Shown here: piece after piece, positions 15,516 through 24,033 of the stretch
How the letters are laid out: each line of letters starts with the position of its first letter
Position numbering within the stretch: the first letter of the stretch is position 1
NCBI GenBank assembly: GCA_047621665.1
Contig: JBLHMB010000002.1
Coordinates: forward strand, 62,001-126,000
Source of the DNA: Actimicrobium sp047621665
GTDB lineage: Bacteria > Pseudomonadota > Gammaproteobacteria > Burkholderiales > Burkholderiaceae_D
Reading direction: 5' to 3'
DNA: 64,000 bases
Program-made: the position numbers and the translations under genes
Notes under the pieces: generated by a model
Told to the model about the DNA's origin: nothing
The model's database searches: none
What the model saw: the letters and a program-made list of their open reading frames with translations, nothing else

Positions 15516-16133
15516 TCACGACCAGTGACCGAGACGTTGCATCCATTGCGCGATGGCACGTTCGTTTTCGCCACCGGCTTCATGCCAGGCCTGCATGCCG
15601 GGTTGGTCCTCGGCAAGGCGGTGCTGGCCCAGCTTGAACTTGCCCTCGAGCTGGTCGACCCGGACTGTGAAGCCAACGATCGCCTTGAGCAAGCCGTCGC
15701 GCAAGTCGCTGTCAAGCTGGTCGAACTGAGGCTGATAGCCCGGTTCGTTTTGCTGCACTAGCGCAGCGAGCAAGGCCAGTTTGGCGTCGACATCATGTTC
15801 TATGCGTGCCGTTCCGCTGGCATGGACCGCGATGTAATTCCAGGTCGGCACGCGATTCTAACCGACATACAGCGTCGGCGAAATATACGTGTGCGGCCCC
15901 TGAAAAATCACCAGCGCAGCGGGGTCGGTTTGCAGCGCCTGCCAGTGCGGATTGGCGCGCGCCACATGACCATCGATTTGCAGCGCGCCATCAATTTGCC
16001 GCGCCAGCACCGGCACGTGGGTGGCAAATGGCTTGCCATCCACGTGCGAAACCAATGTTGCGAAGGAGTAGCGCTGCATCACTTCCAGCAGCAGCGCCGG
16101 ATCATCCTCGCGGAAGTGCTGCGGCACGTACAT
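15516..16133 (-). pseudogene. paiB: PaiB-family FMN-binding protein, interrupted by a stop
   Basis: From ATG 16133 the frame encodes MYVPQHFREDDPALLLEVMQ, then GPHTYISPTLYVG. It meets TAG at codon 92 and continues in the same frame with NRVPTWNYIAVHASG to the end at 15516 (205 codons in all, the usual PaiB length). GPHxYISP and PTWNY are the family signatures. PaiB-like split-barrel proteins bind FMN and are annotated as regulators of degradative enzymes. A single in-frame stop is the only lesion, so readthrough or recent loss are both possible. It starts 2 bp after the aminotransferase stop and would be co-transcribed with it. Confidence 0.82.
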
Positions 16134-16135
16134 GC

Positions 16136-17338
16136 TTAATGACCGAGGTCGCGCATCACTTTCGAGAGCATCGCCAGCATCTGATCGATCTCGGCATGCG
16201 TGACGTTGAGTGCCGGCATGAAGCGCAACAGATCCGGACGCGGCGAGTTCAGCAGCAAACCGAGCGGTTCGAGGTTGCGCGCTGCTTCGACGATTTTCGG
16301 ACCGATATCCTTGCCTAGCATCAGCGCACGCAGCAAGCCTTCGCCGCGTTCGCCTTGCAAGCCGTGCCCGGCGCACAAGGCCAGCAAGCCTTGCTGCAAA
16401 TAGGCGCCGCGCTCGCGTACCGTTGGCAGAAATCCCTGTGCCAGCAGTGCATCAATCACCGCCACGCCAACTGCCGCCATCAGCGGATTGCCGTTGTAGG
16501 TGCCGCCCTGGTCACCCGGTTCGAAGCAGGCGATTTCTTCGCGACACAGCAGGGCAGCTAATGGCACGCCACCGCCGATGCCTTTGCCCAGCGTCATGAT
16601 GTCCGGCTCGATGCCCGACAACTGATAACCGAACAGTTCGCCGGTGCGGCCCATGCCGCTCTGGACTTCATCAACCATCAACAAAATACCGCGCTCCTTG
16701 GTCAGCGCGCGCAGTGCCTGCATGAATTCGCGCGTGGCCGGGATCACGCCGCCTTCGCCTTGCACCGGTTCGAGCATCACACCGATGGTGGTGTCAGTAA
16801 TCAGACGTTCGACGCTGGTGATGTCATTGAGTTCGGCCTTCGGAAAGCCCGGCACTTGGGGGGCGTACATCGTGTCCCAGCCCGGTTTGCCGCTGGCCGA
16901 CATGGTGGCCAGCGTGCGGCCGTGAAAACTGTGGTCGAAAGTTATAATTTCGAAGCGGTTTTCGCCAGCGGCATTCTTGAATTTCTTGCCGTATTTGCGT
17001 GCCAGCTTGATCCCCCCTTCGTTAGCTTCGGCACCGCTGCTGGCAAAGAACACGCGGTCGAAACACGAGTTCGCCGTCAGGCGGGCAGCCAGCGCAATCG
17101 ATGGCTCGTTGAAAAAAGCCGGCGACGGGTTGAGGACCTTTTTTGATTGTGCCAGCAGCGCATCGCTGATGCATTGCGGCGCGTGGCCGAGGCAATTGAC
17201 CGCCCAGCCCTGCAGGTAATCGAGATAGCGCTTGCCGGTACTGTCGGTGAGCCACATCCCGCTGCCTTCGGTAAAGACAATATGAGGACGGTTCGTGATG
17301 AACATCAGCGCATTGGTTTCGTATTGGGTGAATTCCAT
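16136..17338 (-). CDS. argD: ArgD-type class III aminotransferase (acetylornithine family)
   Basis: The 400-residue length fits acetylornithine/succinylornithine aminotransferase, a PLP enzyme of arginine metabolism. SSGAEANEGGIKLARKYG is the phosphate-binding region, DEVQSGMGRTG holds the cofactor Asp, and TLGKGIGGGVPLAA has the PLP lysine. I chose ATG 17338 (MEFTQYETNALM), since homologues begin near here and GGAG lies upstream. The longer in-frame start at 17368 is poorer. The paiB pseudogene follows directly. Specificity (acetylornithine or a related omega-amino acid) is not decidable from sequence alone. Confidence 0.88.
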   Translation of the reverse strand: MEFTQYETNALMFITNRPHIVFTEGSGMWLTDSTGKRYLDYLQGWAVNCLGHAPQCISDALLAQSKKVLNPSPAFFNEPSIALAARLTANSCFDRVFFASSGAEANEGGIKLARKYGKKFKNAAGENRFEIITFDHSFHGRTLATMSASGKPGWDTMYAPQVPGFPKAELNDITSVERLITDTTIGVMLEPVQGEGGVIPATREFMQALRALTKERGILLMVDEVQSGMGRTGELFGYQLSGIEPDIMTLGKGIGGGVPLAALLCREEIACFEPGDQGGTYNGNPLMAAVGVAVIDALLAQGFLPTVRERGAYLQQGLLALCAGHGLQGERGEGLLRALMLGKDIGPKIVEAARNLEPLGLLLNSPRPDLLRFMPALNVTHAEIDQMLAMLSKVMRDLGH

Positions 17339-17382
17339 TTTCAGCGGCTCCGCAAAAGATAAGGGCAAGAAAAAGTCTGGCG

Positions 17383-17409
17383 AAAAAAAACCACAGGATC
17401 AGTCTGTGG
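17383..17409 (-). terminator. Terminator of the flavoreductase gene
   Basis: On the minus strand a CCACAG/CTGTGG stem (17409-17404 with 17396-17391) is followed by eight T residues (17390-17383). It separates the reductase gene (stop 17546) from the aminotransferase start at 17338. Confidence 0.8.
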
Positions 17410-17545
17410 CATCGGGATCAGTCAACAATCATCCGTGCGGCGTTCCGGACTGAGACAGTCGGAATTGACATCGCACGGTGTGTATCGTTAAGTTCATGAC
17501 ACCGATGGTAGGGCGTTAAGGACAGTGCGTCAAAGCGTTTTCAAC

Positions 17546-18589
17546 TCATCCGGCAACCGTTGCATTGGCAGCGAGATCGGCTTCGCTGGTGAACGCATCG
17601 GCAAAAAATTCGTCTGCCGGTAATTTGCATTGTGCGATGAACTCGCGTTGCGCAGCATCGACCATGACGGGCACGCCACAGGCATAGACCTGATACGCGC
17701 TCAGGTCGGGCAAATCATCCATCACGGCCCGATGGACAAAATCAGTCCTTCCCAGCCAGTTGTCTTCGGGCATGGCGTTCGATACGACCGGGATGTACGT
17801 GAAGTCAGGCACGCTGCGGGCCCATTCTTCGCACAGCGCGTTCATGTACAGATCATGCGGGCGCCGGCCGCCCCAGTACAAGGTCATCGGGCGGCCGCTA
17901 TTTTTTTCGATCGCTTGTTCGATGATGGCCTTGATCGGCGCAAAACCGGTGCCTGAGGCAACCAGCACCATCGGCTTGGCAGATTCATCGCGCAGGAAGA
18001 AAGTGCCATGCGGGCCCTCGAAGCGCAGGATGTCGCGCTCTTTCATCGTATTGAATACGTGATCGGTGAATAAGCCACCGGGTGTATGGCGGACATGAAT
18101 GGTGATCTGTTCATCGAGATGCGGTGCATTGGCCATGCTGTAGCTGCGGCGCTTGCCGTCCTTGAGCAGGAATTCGATGTACTGACCAGCGCGATATTGC
18201 AACCGTTCGCTGGCCGGTAATTGCAGCGCCAGCAGCATGACGTCGTCGGTCAGACGTTCCAGTTTCGCGACACGTGATGGCAACTTCTTGATTGGAAATT
18301 CGCCGACGCCAACCACTTCGCGTGCCTCAATATGCAAATTGCTATGCGGCGTGGCGCAACAAAACAGCGCGCCACCGGCTTCTTCTTCGTCCGCGGACAG
18401 GGCCTTGGTCTGATGTTTGCCATGCGTGACGGTGCCACTGAGGAGTTTGCCTTTGCAGCTGCCGCAGGCGCCGTTCTTGCAGCCGTACGGCAGGCCGACA
18501 CCGGCACGGATTGCCGCTGCCAGGACGGTTTCATCGGCAGCACAGCTGAACTGGTGGCCGCTAGGAGCGACGGTAATCTGGAAAGTCAT
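17546..18589 (-). CDS. 2Fe-2S ferredoxin-NAD(P)H reductase (AscD/CDP-6-deoxy-glucoseen reductase-like)
   Basis: The 347 residues combine an N-terminal plant-type ferredoxin domain (1-90; CKNGACGSCKGKL plus a later FCC supply the four cysteines), an FAD domain (about 100-200; RSYSMANAP) and an NAD(P)H domain (about 205-330; LVASGTGFAPIKA, YACGVPVMVDAA). It is an electron-transfer component that could serve an oxygenase or a deoxysugar dehydratase. No partner gene is adjacent, so the partner is unknown. Start ATG 18589 is set by the ferredoxin N-terminus. The gene diverges from the epimerase-like gene at 18602 with only 12 bp between. Confidence 0.85.
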   Translation of the reverse strand: MTFQITVAPSGHQFSCAADETVLAAAIRAGVGLPYGCKNGACGSCKGKLLSGTVTHGKHQTKALSADEEEAGGALFCCATPHSNLHIEAREVVGVGEFPIKKLPSRVAKLERLTDDVMLLALQLPASERLQYRAGQYIEFLLKDGKRRSYSMANAPHLDEQITIHVRHTPGGLFTDHVFNTMKERDILRFEGPHGTFFLRDESAKPMVLVASGTGFAPIKAIIEQAIEKNSGRPMTLYWGGRRPHDLYMNALCEEWARSVPDFTYIPVVSNAMPEDNWLGRTDFVHRAVMDDLPDLSAYQVYACGVPVMVDAAQREFIAQCKLPADEFFADAFTSEADLAANATVAG

Positions 18590-18601
18590 ACAATCCCGAA
18601 C

Positions 18602-19492
18602 ATGAATAAAAGTCTGATTACAAAAAAAATGGGCCTGCCGCGGTTGCTGATCATCGGTTGCGGCGATGTGGGTATGCGTTTGCTGCCACTGCTGCGCGAA
18701 CGTTTCCGGATCATCGCCGTCACCAGCCAGCCTGGCCGCGTCGCCGAACTCCGTGCTGCCGGTGCCGTGCCGCTCGTCGCCAACCTTGATCAGCCACACA
18801 CTCTGGCGCGGCTGGCGCGGCTGGCACATTACGTGGTGCATCTGGCTCCCCCGCAAAGCGAAGGCACTACCGATCGCCGCACGCGCAACTTGTGCACCAT
18901 TTTACCCGACGCAGCCACTGTCGTTTATGTCAGCACCAGTGGCGTGTATGGAGATTGCGCCGGCACGCTGATTGATGAAACCCGGCCGGTCAATCCGGTC
19001 AACGCCCGCGCCAGACGAAGGGTCGATGCCGAACAGATGTTGCGCGCCTGGGCCCGGCGTGCACAGGGCCGGCTCGGCATCCTGCGCGTGCCCGGGATTT
19101 ATGGTGCCGACCGGCTACCGCTGGAGCGTTTGCGCAAAGGCACGCCGGCGCTGGTCGCAGCTGACGACGTCTACACCAACCACATCCATGCCGATGATCT
19201 GGCGCGGATCATCGTGACTGCATTATTCCGTTTGCAGCCAAACCGGGTCGTGCACACGGTCGACGATTCAGCACTGAAGATGGGCGAGTATTTCGATGTG
19301 GTTGCCGATGCCTTCGACATGCCCCGACCGCCGCGCCTGCCGCGGGTCGAATTACGCGAACTGGTCTCGCCGATGCTGTTGTCGTTCATGTCGGAGTCGC
19401 GCCAATTGAGCAACCGGAGACTGAAGCAGGAACTTGGCGTGCGCCTGCGTTATCCGACGGTGGCTGATGCATTGCGTGCGATTAAATCGTGA
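18602..19492 (+). CDS. NAD(P)-dependent epimerase/dehydratase-like protein (SDR)
   Basis: The 296-residue protein has a Rossmann start (LLIIGCGDVGMRLLPLL), the YVSTSGVYGD active-site region and RVPGIYGADRLPLERLRKG. It resembles atypical extended short-chain dehydrogenases (YeeZ-type), whose substrates are unknown. The long frame extends upstream into the divergent reductase gene, so ATG 18602, after the reductase start, is the plausible start. Confidence 0.8.
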   Translation: MNKSLITKKMGLPRLLIIGCGDVGMRLLPLLRERFRIIAVTSQPGRVAELRAAGAVPLVANLDQPHTLARLARLAHYVVHLAPPQSEGTTDRRTRNLCTILPDAATVVYVSTSGVYGDCAGTLIDETRPVNPVNARARRRVDAEQMLRAWARRAQGRLGILRVPGIYGADRLPLERLRKGTPALVAADDVYTNHIHADDLARIIVTALFRLQPNRVVHTVDDSALKMGEYFDVVADAFDMPRPPRLPRVELRELVSPMLLSFMSESRQLSNRRLKQELGVRLRYPTVADALRAIKS

Positions 19493-19590
19493 GTCCGGTT
19501 AGCTGGTGATGTACGTGCTTTGCCAGCGTGGGTTAGGATGGTCGCTCTGAGCTAGCTTGATTTTTTAATTTCCCAGACTAAGGATTCGCG

Positions 19591-19896
19591 ATGAAAAACT
19601 TTACAACCTCACTGATCACCGGCGCACTGCTGTGCGTTTCTTCCGCAGCTTTTGCCGCTAGCCATACAGCAGCGCCACCAGCGCCGATGGCAGAAGATGG
19701 TGCCAAGCCGATGATGAATATGGATAAAGGCGGCAAGCACGCGGCGATGATGGCGAAGATGGACGCCAATGGCGACGGCTTGATTTCGAAAGAAGAATTC
19801 TTGAAGTATCACGAGAAAATGTTTGATTCGATGCCGAAGAACAAGGATGGCATGATCGATCTGAAGGCCATGCATGCACCGGCAATGAAGAAGTAA
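19591..19896 (+). CDS. Small exported EF-hand calcium-binding protein
   Basis: The 101 residues begin with a Sec signal peptide ending AAFAAS (about residue 24). A Met/Lys-rich stretch follows, then one canonical EF-hand loop, DANGDGLISKEE (58-69), and a weaker second one near 84-91 (NKDGMIDL). Such proteins probably bind calcium in the periplasm; role unknown. It ends on the shared bidirectional terminator at 19917-19945. Confidence 0.85.
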   Translation: MKNFTTSLITGALLCVSSAAFAASHTAAPPAPMAEDGAKPMMNMDKGGKHAAMMAKMDANGDGLISKEEFLKYHEKMFDSMPKNKDGMIDLKAMHAPAMKK

Positions 19897-19916
19897 ATTT
19901 TTCTGTACCGGCCAAT

Positions 19917-19945
19917 AAAAAAGACAGGCGTTGCCTGTCTTTTTT
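19917..19945. terminator. Bidirectional terminator between EF-hand gene and Lys/Ala-rich gene
   Basis: AAAAAAGACAGGC (19917-19929) pairs with GCCTGTCTTTTTT (19933-19945). It has A- and T-runs on both sides and serves the convergent genes. Confidence 0.9.
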
Positions 19946-19962
19946 GTTGTGCTGCCGGTTGA

Positions 19963-20454
19963 TTATTTGACGGTTGCTGCTTTCACTTCTGCTTTGCCTT
20001 CGGCTTTGATCGCGGTGGTTTCTGCCTTGGCTTTCATTTTATCGGCACCGGCTTCGACCTTGACCTTGTCGGCTTTTTCATCGGCCTTGATGCTGGTTTT
20101 TTCTGTCTTGAGGTCGACCTTGGCGGTGGTCATGTCGGCTTTGGCTTCTGCTTTGGTTTTGTCGGCGGGTGCTGCGCCGGCGACATCATGTTTTGCTTCG
20201 GCTTTAGCTTTTGCCGATCTTGCGTGGGCCTTGGCTTTTTTGGTTTCGGCCTTGGTGACGGCCTTGTCAACGGAAGCATCTGCTTTGACATCGGCCTTGA
20301 CTTCGGCGCTGATCGCTTTGGTGTTGGCGCTGGTTGCTTTTGCTTCAGCCTTGACGACGGCCGGTGTGGCAGGTGCAACGACTGGAGCAGGTGCTTGTGC
20401 AAAAACCGAGGTAGCGAACAGACCGGCGATCAGGGCAGCGATTAATTTGTTCAT
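19963..20454 (-). CDS. Exported Lys/Ala-rich (LEA/histone-H1-like) protein, copy A
   Basis: The 163 residues begin with a Sec signal peptide (MNKLIAALIAGLFATSVFAQ). The mature part is almost only Ala, Lys, Glu, Asp, Thr and Val, with no Trp, Tyr or Cys. It repeats blocks such as KAEAKADMTTAKVD, a pattern of amphipathic or disordered helices like late-embryogenesis-abundant proteins or histone-H1 tails. It may protect envelope components during desiccation or freezing; that is inference. It is about 94% identical to copy B. Confidence 0.8.
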   Translation of the reverse strand: MNKLIAALIAGLFATSVFAQAPAPVVAPATPAVVKAEAKATSANTKAISAEVKADVKADASVDKAVTKAETKKAKAHARSAKAKAEAKHDVAGAAPADKTKAEAKADMTTAKVDLKTEKTSIKADEKADKVKVEAGADKMKAKAETTAIKAEGKAEVKAATVK

Positions 20455-20600
20455 GGTATTTCCTTGGCAGAATCAGCAGCCGGGATGGCTTGCAGTGCAG
20501 TCATTAACGCCAGCTAGTGGCCGTCGTTGACCCGGTTTCGGCTTGCTTTGTGAGCGGTTGTAACGGCAATCAAGAAAGAGATAGGTCGGTTTCGGCCAAT

Positions 20601-20629
20601 AAAAAAGACAGGCATTGCCTGTCTTTTTT
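20601..20629. terminator. Terminator of copy B
   Basis: AAAAAAGACAGGC (20601-20613) pairs with GCCTGTCTTTTTT (20617-20629). It is a duplicate of the hairpin at 19917 with one loop change. Confidence 0.88.
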
Positions 20630-20646
20630 ATTGTGCTGCCGGGTGA

Positions 20647-21138
20647 TTATTTGACGGTTGCTGCTTTCACTTCTGCTTTGCCTTCAGCTTTGACAGCGGT
20701 AGTTTCTGCCTTGGCTTTCATCTTGTCGGCACCGGCTTCGACCTTGACCTTGTCGGCTTTTTCATCGGCCTTGATGCTGGTTTTTTCTGCCTTCAGGTCG
20801 ACCTTTGCGGTGGTCATATCGGCCTTGGCTTCTGCTTTGGTCTTGTCGGCTGGTGCTGCGCCGGCGACATCATGTTTTGCTTCTGCTTTGGCCTTTGCTG
20901 ATTTTGCATGCGCCTTGGCTTTCCTGGTTTCGGCCCTGGTGACTGCCTTGTCAACGGAAGCGTCTGCTTTGGCATCGGTCTTGGCTTCTGCGCTGACCGC
21001 TTTGGTGTTGGCGCTGGTGGCTTTCGCTTCGGCCTTGACGACGGCCGGTGTGGCGGGTGCGGCGACCGGGGCAGGTGCTTGTGCAAAAACGGAAGTGGCG
21101 AACAGACCGGCGATGAGGGCAGCGATTAATTTGTTCAT
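20647..21138 (-). CDS. Exported Lys/Ala-rich (LEA/histone-H1-like) protein, copy B
   Basis: Same length (163) and layout as copy A: signal peptide to residue 20, then a low-complexity Ala/Lys/Glu region. About ten substitutions, nearly all conservative (Val/Ala, Ile/Val, Lys/Arg), separate the copies, and the frame is fully kept. This suggests both are still under selection as proteins. Long plus-strand open frames here are mirror artefacts of the biased codon pattern. Confidence 0.8.
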   Translation of the reverse strand: MNKLIAALIAGLFATSVFAQAPAPVAAPATPAVVKAEAKATSANTKAVSAEAKTDAKADASVDKAVTRAETRKAKAHAKSAKAKAEAKHDVAGAAPADKTKAEAKADMTTAKVDLKAEKTSIKADEKADKVKVEAGADKMKAKAETTAVKAEGKAEVKAATVK

Positions 21139-21341
21139 GGTATTTCCTTGGCAGAATCAGCAGCCGGGATGGCTTGCAGTGCAGTCAATAACGCCACCCG
21201 GAGATGGTCGTTGACCCGGTTTCATCTTGCTTTGTGAGCGGTTGTAACGGCGGTCCTGCACTGCGTGCGGTTTATTCGATGTGATCGGGTAGGACTACTT
21301 TTACGATATCGAGGCAGCGGTCGTGCCAGGTTCGCGCCGGA

Positions 21342-23153
21342 TCAGGTGAGTGACGAAGTCACCTTCAGTACTTCATCAGCGGTCGTGGTGCCGTCGATGA
21401 TTTTTATGGCGCCGGCGACCCGCAGCGGTTGCATGCCATCGCGGATGCTTTGCTGACGCAGTGCATGGATGTCGCTGTCGGTCTTGATCAGCTTCGAAAA
21501 AAGGTGCGATACCATCAGCAATTCGTAGAGTCCGGTACGACCCCGAAAACCGGTGTGGCGGCATTCGGTACAGCCCACCGGGCGATAGATCGCGGCGGGT
21601 TTCGGGATCGTGAAACCTTCGGTCAGACTGGCCCAGACTTCGTCCTGCAATTGGCCATCGGGTGTCTTGCAGTGACTGCACAAGGTGCGCACCAGACGCT
21701 GCGCCATGATGCCGATCAGCGTGCTTTCGAGCAGGTAGTAAGGCACGCCCAGTTCGAGCAGGCGCATCACTGCCGAAGGGGCATCATTGGTGTGCAGCGT
21801 TGACAGCACCAGATGCCCGGTGAGCGCGGCCTGGATCGCCATCTCGGCGGTTTCGAGGTCGCGGATTTCACCGACCATGATGATGTCGGGATCCTGCCGC
21901 ATCAGCGCGCGCACACCATCGGCGAAGGTCAGGTCGATGCCATGCTGGATCTGCATCTGGTTAAACGATGGCTCGACCATTTCGATCGGATCTTCGACGG
22001 TGCAGACATTGACCTCGGAGGTCGCCAGCGCCTTGAGCGTCGTGTAGAGCGTCGTGGTCTTGCCCGAACCGGTCGGGCCGGTCACGAGGATGATGCCGTG
22101 CGCGCGCTTGGTCAGCGCATCCCAGCGCAGCGCATCAGCGGGTGGAAAGCCGAGTTCCGGCAAGGTCTTGACGACTACCTCCGGATCGAAAATCCGCATC
22201 ACCAGTTTTTCGCCAAAGACGGTCGGCAGGGTCGACAGGCGCAGCTCGATTTCCTGCCCTTGCGGCGTGCGGGTCTTGATCCGGCCATCGAGCGGACGGC
22301 GTTTTTCGATCACGTCCATCCGGCCCAGCAGCTTGATACGTGCGGTCATCGCAATCATCACCGCAGCGGGTACTTGATAAACCTGATGCAGCACGCCATC
22401 GATGCGGAAGCGGATCGCACTGAAGTCGCGCTTGGGTTCGAGGTGGATGTCCGAGGCGCGCTGTTCGAACGCGTATTGCCACAGCCAGTCGACGATGTTG
22501 ATGATGTGCTGGTCGTTGGCATCGACCTGGCGGTTGCCTTGTCCGAGCTCGACCAGTTGCTCGAAATTGTGGCGCGTGGCGATGTCCTGGCCGTTGAGCT
22601 TGTGGGCTCCCTTGATCGATTTGGCGAGCGTGAAAAACTGCGCGGTATATTGCGCAATATCGAGCGGACTGGCGATTACCAGTCGCACGCTGCGCCGGGT
22701 GATCTTGGCGATTTCGGCCAGCCAGTCGGTCGAAAACGGTTCGTCCGTAGCGACGATCAATTCGGTCGCGGTCAGTTCGATCGGCAGGATATGGAAGCGC
22801 GCCGCATAACTGGCCGACATCACATCGGCGACTTTGGTGAAGTCGATTTTCAGCGGATCGATGCGGTAGAACGGCAAGCTGACTTTGCCGGCCATCCACT
22901 CGGTGAGCATGTCCAGCGTCAGCAGGCGGTGTGGCGGCAGGGCCGAGGTCAGCTTCGATTGCGCCACGGCAGTCAGCGGATGCATGGTCAGCGTGGCGTT
23001 GCGCAGTATCCCCTGGGCGGCGGTGAAGCGCGCCTTGACATCGGCTTTCGCGATGATGCCGTCAGCCAGCAACCAGGTGAACACTTGTTGCAGATCGATG
23101 AACTTGCTGCTGATCTGAAGGACCGGAGCCGGTTGACTTGACTGAGCTGACAT
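21342..23153 (-). CDS. GspE/PilB-family secretion ATPase
   Basis: The 603-residue protein has an N-terminal MshEN/GspE-N region (about 1-170), then the T2SSE ATPase with Walker A GPTGSGKTTT from residue 359, an Asp box VCTVEDPIE, Walker B and GEIRDLETAEMA. A zinc tetracysteine knuckle (CSHCKT, then CTECRH) lies near residues 500-540. Such ATPases power type II secretion or type IV pilus assembly at the inner membrane. No other gsp or pil gene is in the window, so its machine is unknown. It is the last gene of the hda-panB run. Confidence 0.92.
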   Translation of the reverse strand: MSAQSSQPAPVLQISSKFIDLQQVFTWLLADGIIAKADVKARFTAAQGILRNATLTMHPLTAVAQSKLTSALPPHRLLTLDMLTEWMAGKVSLPFYRIDPLKIDFTKVADVMSASYAARFHILPIELTATELIVATDEPFSTDWLAEIAKITRRSVRLVIASPLDIAQYTAQFFTLAKSIKGAHKLNGQDIATRHNFEQLVELGQGNRQVDANDQHIINIVDWLWQYAFEQRASDIHLEPKRDFSAIRFRIDGVLHQVYQVPAAVMIAMTARIKLLGRMDVIEKRRPLDGRIKTRTPQGQEIELRLSTLPTVFGEKLVMRIFDPEVVVKTLPELGFPPADALRWDALTKRAHGIILVTGPTGSGKTTTLYTTLKALATSEVNVCTVEDPIEMVEPSFNQMQIQHGIDLTFADGVRALMRQDPDIIMVGEIRDLETAEMAIQAALTGHLVLSTLHTNDAPSAVMRLLELGVPYYLLESTLIGIMAQRLVRTLCSHCKTPDGQLQDEVWASLTEGFTIPKPAAIYRPVGCTECRHTGFRGRTGLYELLMVSHLFSKLIKTDSDIHALRQQSIRDGMQPLRVAGAIKIIDGTTTADEVLKVTSSLT

Positions 23154-23200
23154 GACGGACGCGCTTTCGCTGAGGTGTGGACGACGATTCGAAAAGACGC

Positions 23201-24031
23201 TCAGAAGCAGTGTTCGGCTGCCGGGAAAGAACCCTCCTTGACGGCCTTCATGTAGGCGCTGACAGCGGCATCGATACTGTCCTGGCCCGCCATGAAGTTC
23301 TTGACGAAACGTGCTTTGCGACCCGGAAACGCTCCCAGCATGTCATGCATGACCAGTACCTGACCAGAACAATCGGGACCGGCACCGATGCCGATCGTCG
23401 GCACCTCCAGCAGCGCTGTTGTTTCTTTGCCGAGTGCAGCCGGAATCGCTTCGAACAGGACAATGGCTGCCCCGGCTGCCTGCAAGGCCAGCGCATCGGA
23501 TTTCAGCAGATCAGCACTGGCGACGGACTTGCCTTGCACCTTGTAACCGCCCAGCTGATGTACCGATTGCGGTGTCAGGCCCAGATGTGCGCAGACCGGC
23601 ACACCGCGCTCGGTCAGGAAGCGCACGGTCTCGACCAACCAGCTGCCGCCTTCGAGCTTGACGATCTGGGCGCCGGCCTGCATCAGCAGGACCGCATTGG
23701 CATAGGCGCTCTCAGGCGTGGCGTAACTGCCAAACGGCAGGTCGGTCATCAGCATGGCCGTGTGGTTGCCGCGCGCAACGCAGGCGGTATGATAGACCAT
23801 GTCGGCCACCGTCACCGGCAGGGTCGAGTCGTGGCCTTGCGTGACCATGCCGAGCGAATCGCCGACCAGCATGATCTCGATGCCACAGCGATCCATCAGC
23901 GCTGAAAAACTGGCGTCGTAGCAGGTCAGCATGGTGATTTTTTCGCCGGCCTGGCGCAGTGCTGCCAGCGTATGAATAGTGACCGGCTTGTTGCGGCCGG
24001 CGCTTTGATTTTCTTGCAGATATCCTGCCAT
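23201..24031 (-). CDS. panB: Ketopantoate hydroxymethyltransferase
   Basis: The 276 residues match PanB, which makes ketopantoate from 2-oxoisovalerate and methylene-THF for pantothenate/CoA synthesis. TMLTCYDASFSALMD, VGDSLGMV and PVCAHLGLTPQSV are family motifs with the Mg-binding Asp residues. The start is ATG 24031: GGGGA lies 6 nt ahead, whereas ATG 24037, which overlaps the preceding stop, has no room for a ribosome site. panC is not adjacent. Confidence 0.95.
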   Translation of the reverse strand: MAGYLQENQSAGRNKPVTIHTLAALRQAGEKITMLTCYDASFSALMDRCGIEIMLVGDSLGMVTQGHDSTLPVTVADMVYHTACVARGNHTAMLMTDLPFGSYATPESAYANAVLLMQAGAQIVKLEGGSWLVETVRFLTERGVPVCAHLGLTPQSVHQLGGYKVQGKSVASADLLKSDALALQAAGAAIVLFEAIPAALGKETTALLEVPTIGIGAGPDCSGQVLVMHDMLGAFPGRKARFVKNFMAGQDSIDAAVSAYMKAVKEGSFPAAEHCF

Positions 24032-24033
24032 CG

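Larger units (their letters stand above)
19909..20567. repeat. Tandem duplication, copy A (684-bp period)
   Basis: This segment, comprising terminator, Lys/Ala-rich gene and upstream region, recurs at 20593-21251 with the same 684-bp offset at both ends and only scattered substitutions. Confidence 0.9.
20593..21251. repeat. Tandem duplication, copy B
   Basis: Second copy of the 684-bp unit, with its own terminator, gene and upstream region up to GTAACGGC at its right end. Confidence 0.9.

Noticed and set aside
13840..16133. Stop-codon reassignment or recoding explaining the clustered in-frame stops
   Set aside because: Both TAA and TAG are involved, a frameshift and a chimeric deletion lie alongside, and flanking genes end normally at TAA/TAG. 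Pseudogenisation is simpler.
13326..16133. Mobile element as cause of the damaged region
   Set aside because: No transposase fragment, terminal inverted repeats or target duplication could be recognised by eye.
19931..20530. Hydrophobic 199-codon plus-strand frames opposite both Lys/Ala-rich genes
   Set aside because: GCC/AAG-rich coding read backwards gives Ala/Leu/Ser-rich pseudo-membrane proteins. The signal peptide and ribosome site are on the minus strand.
21813..23141. 442-codon plus-strand open frame opposite gspE
   Set aside because: GspE motifs on the minus strand are complete; the antisense frame is His/Arg/Gly-rich without a domain.
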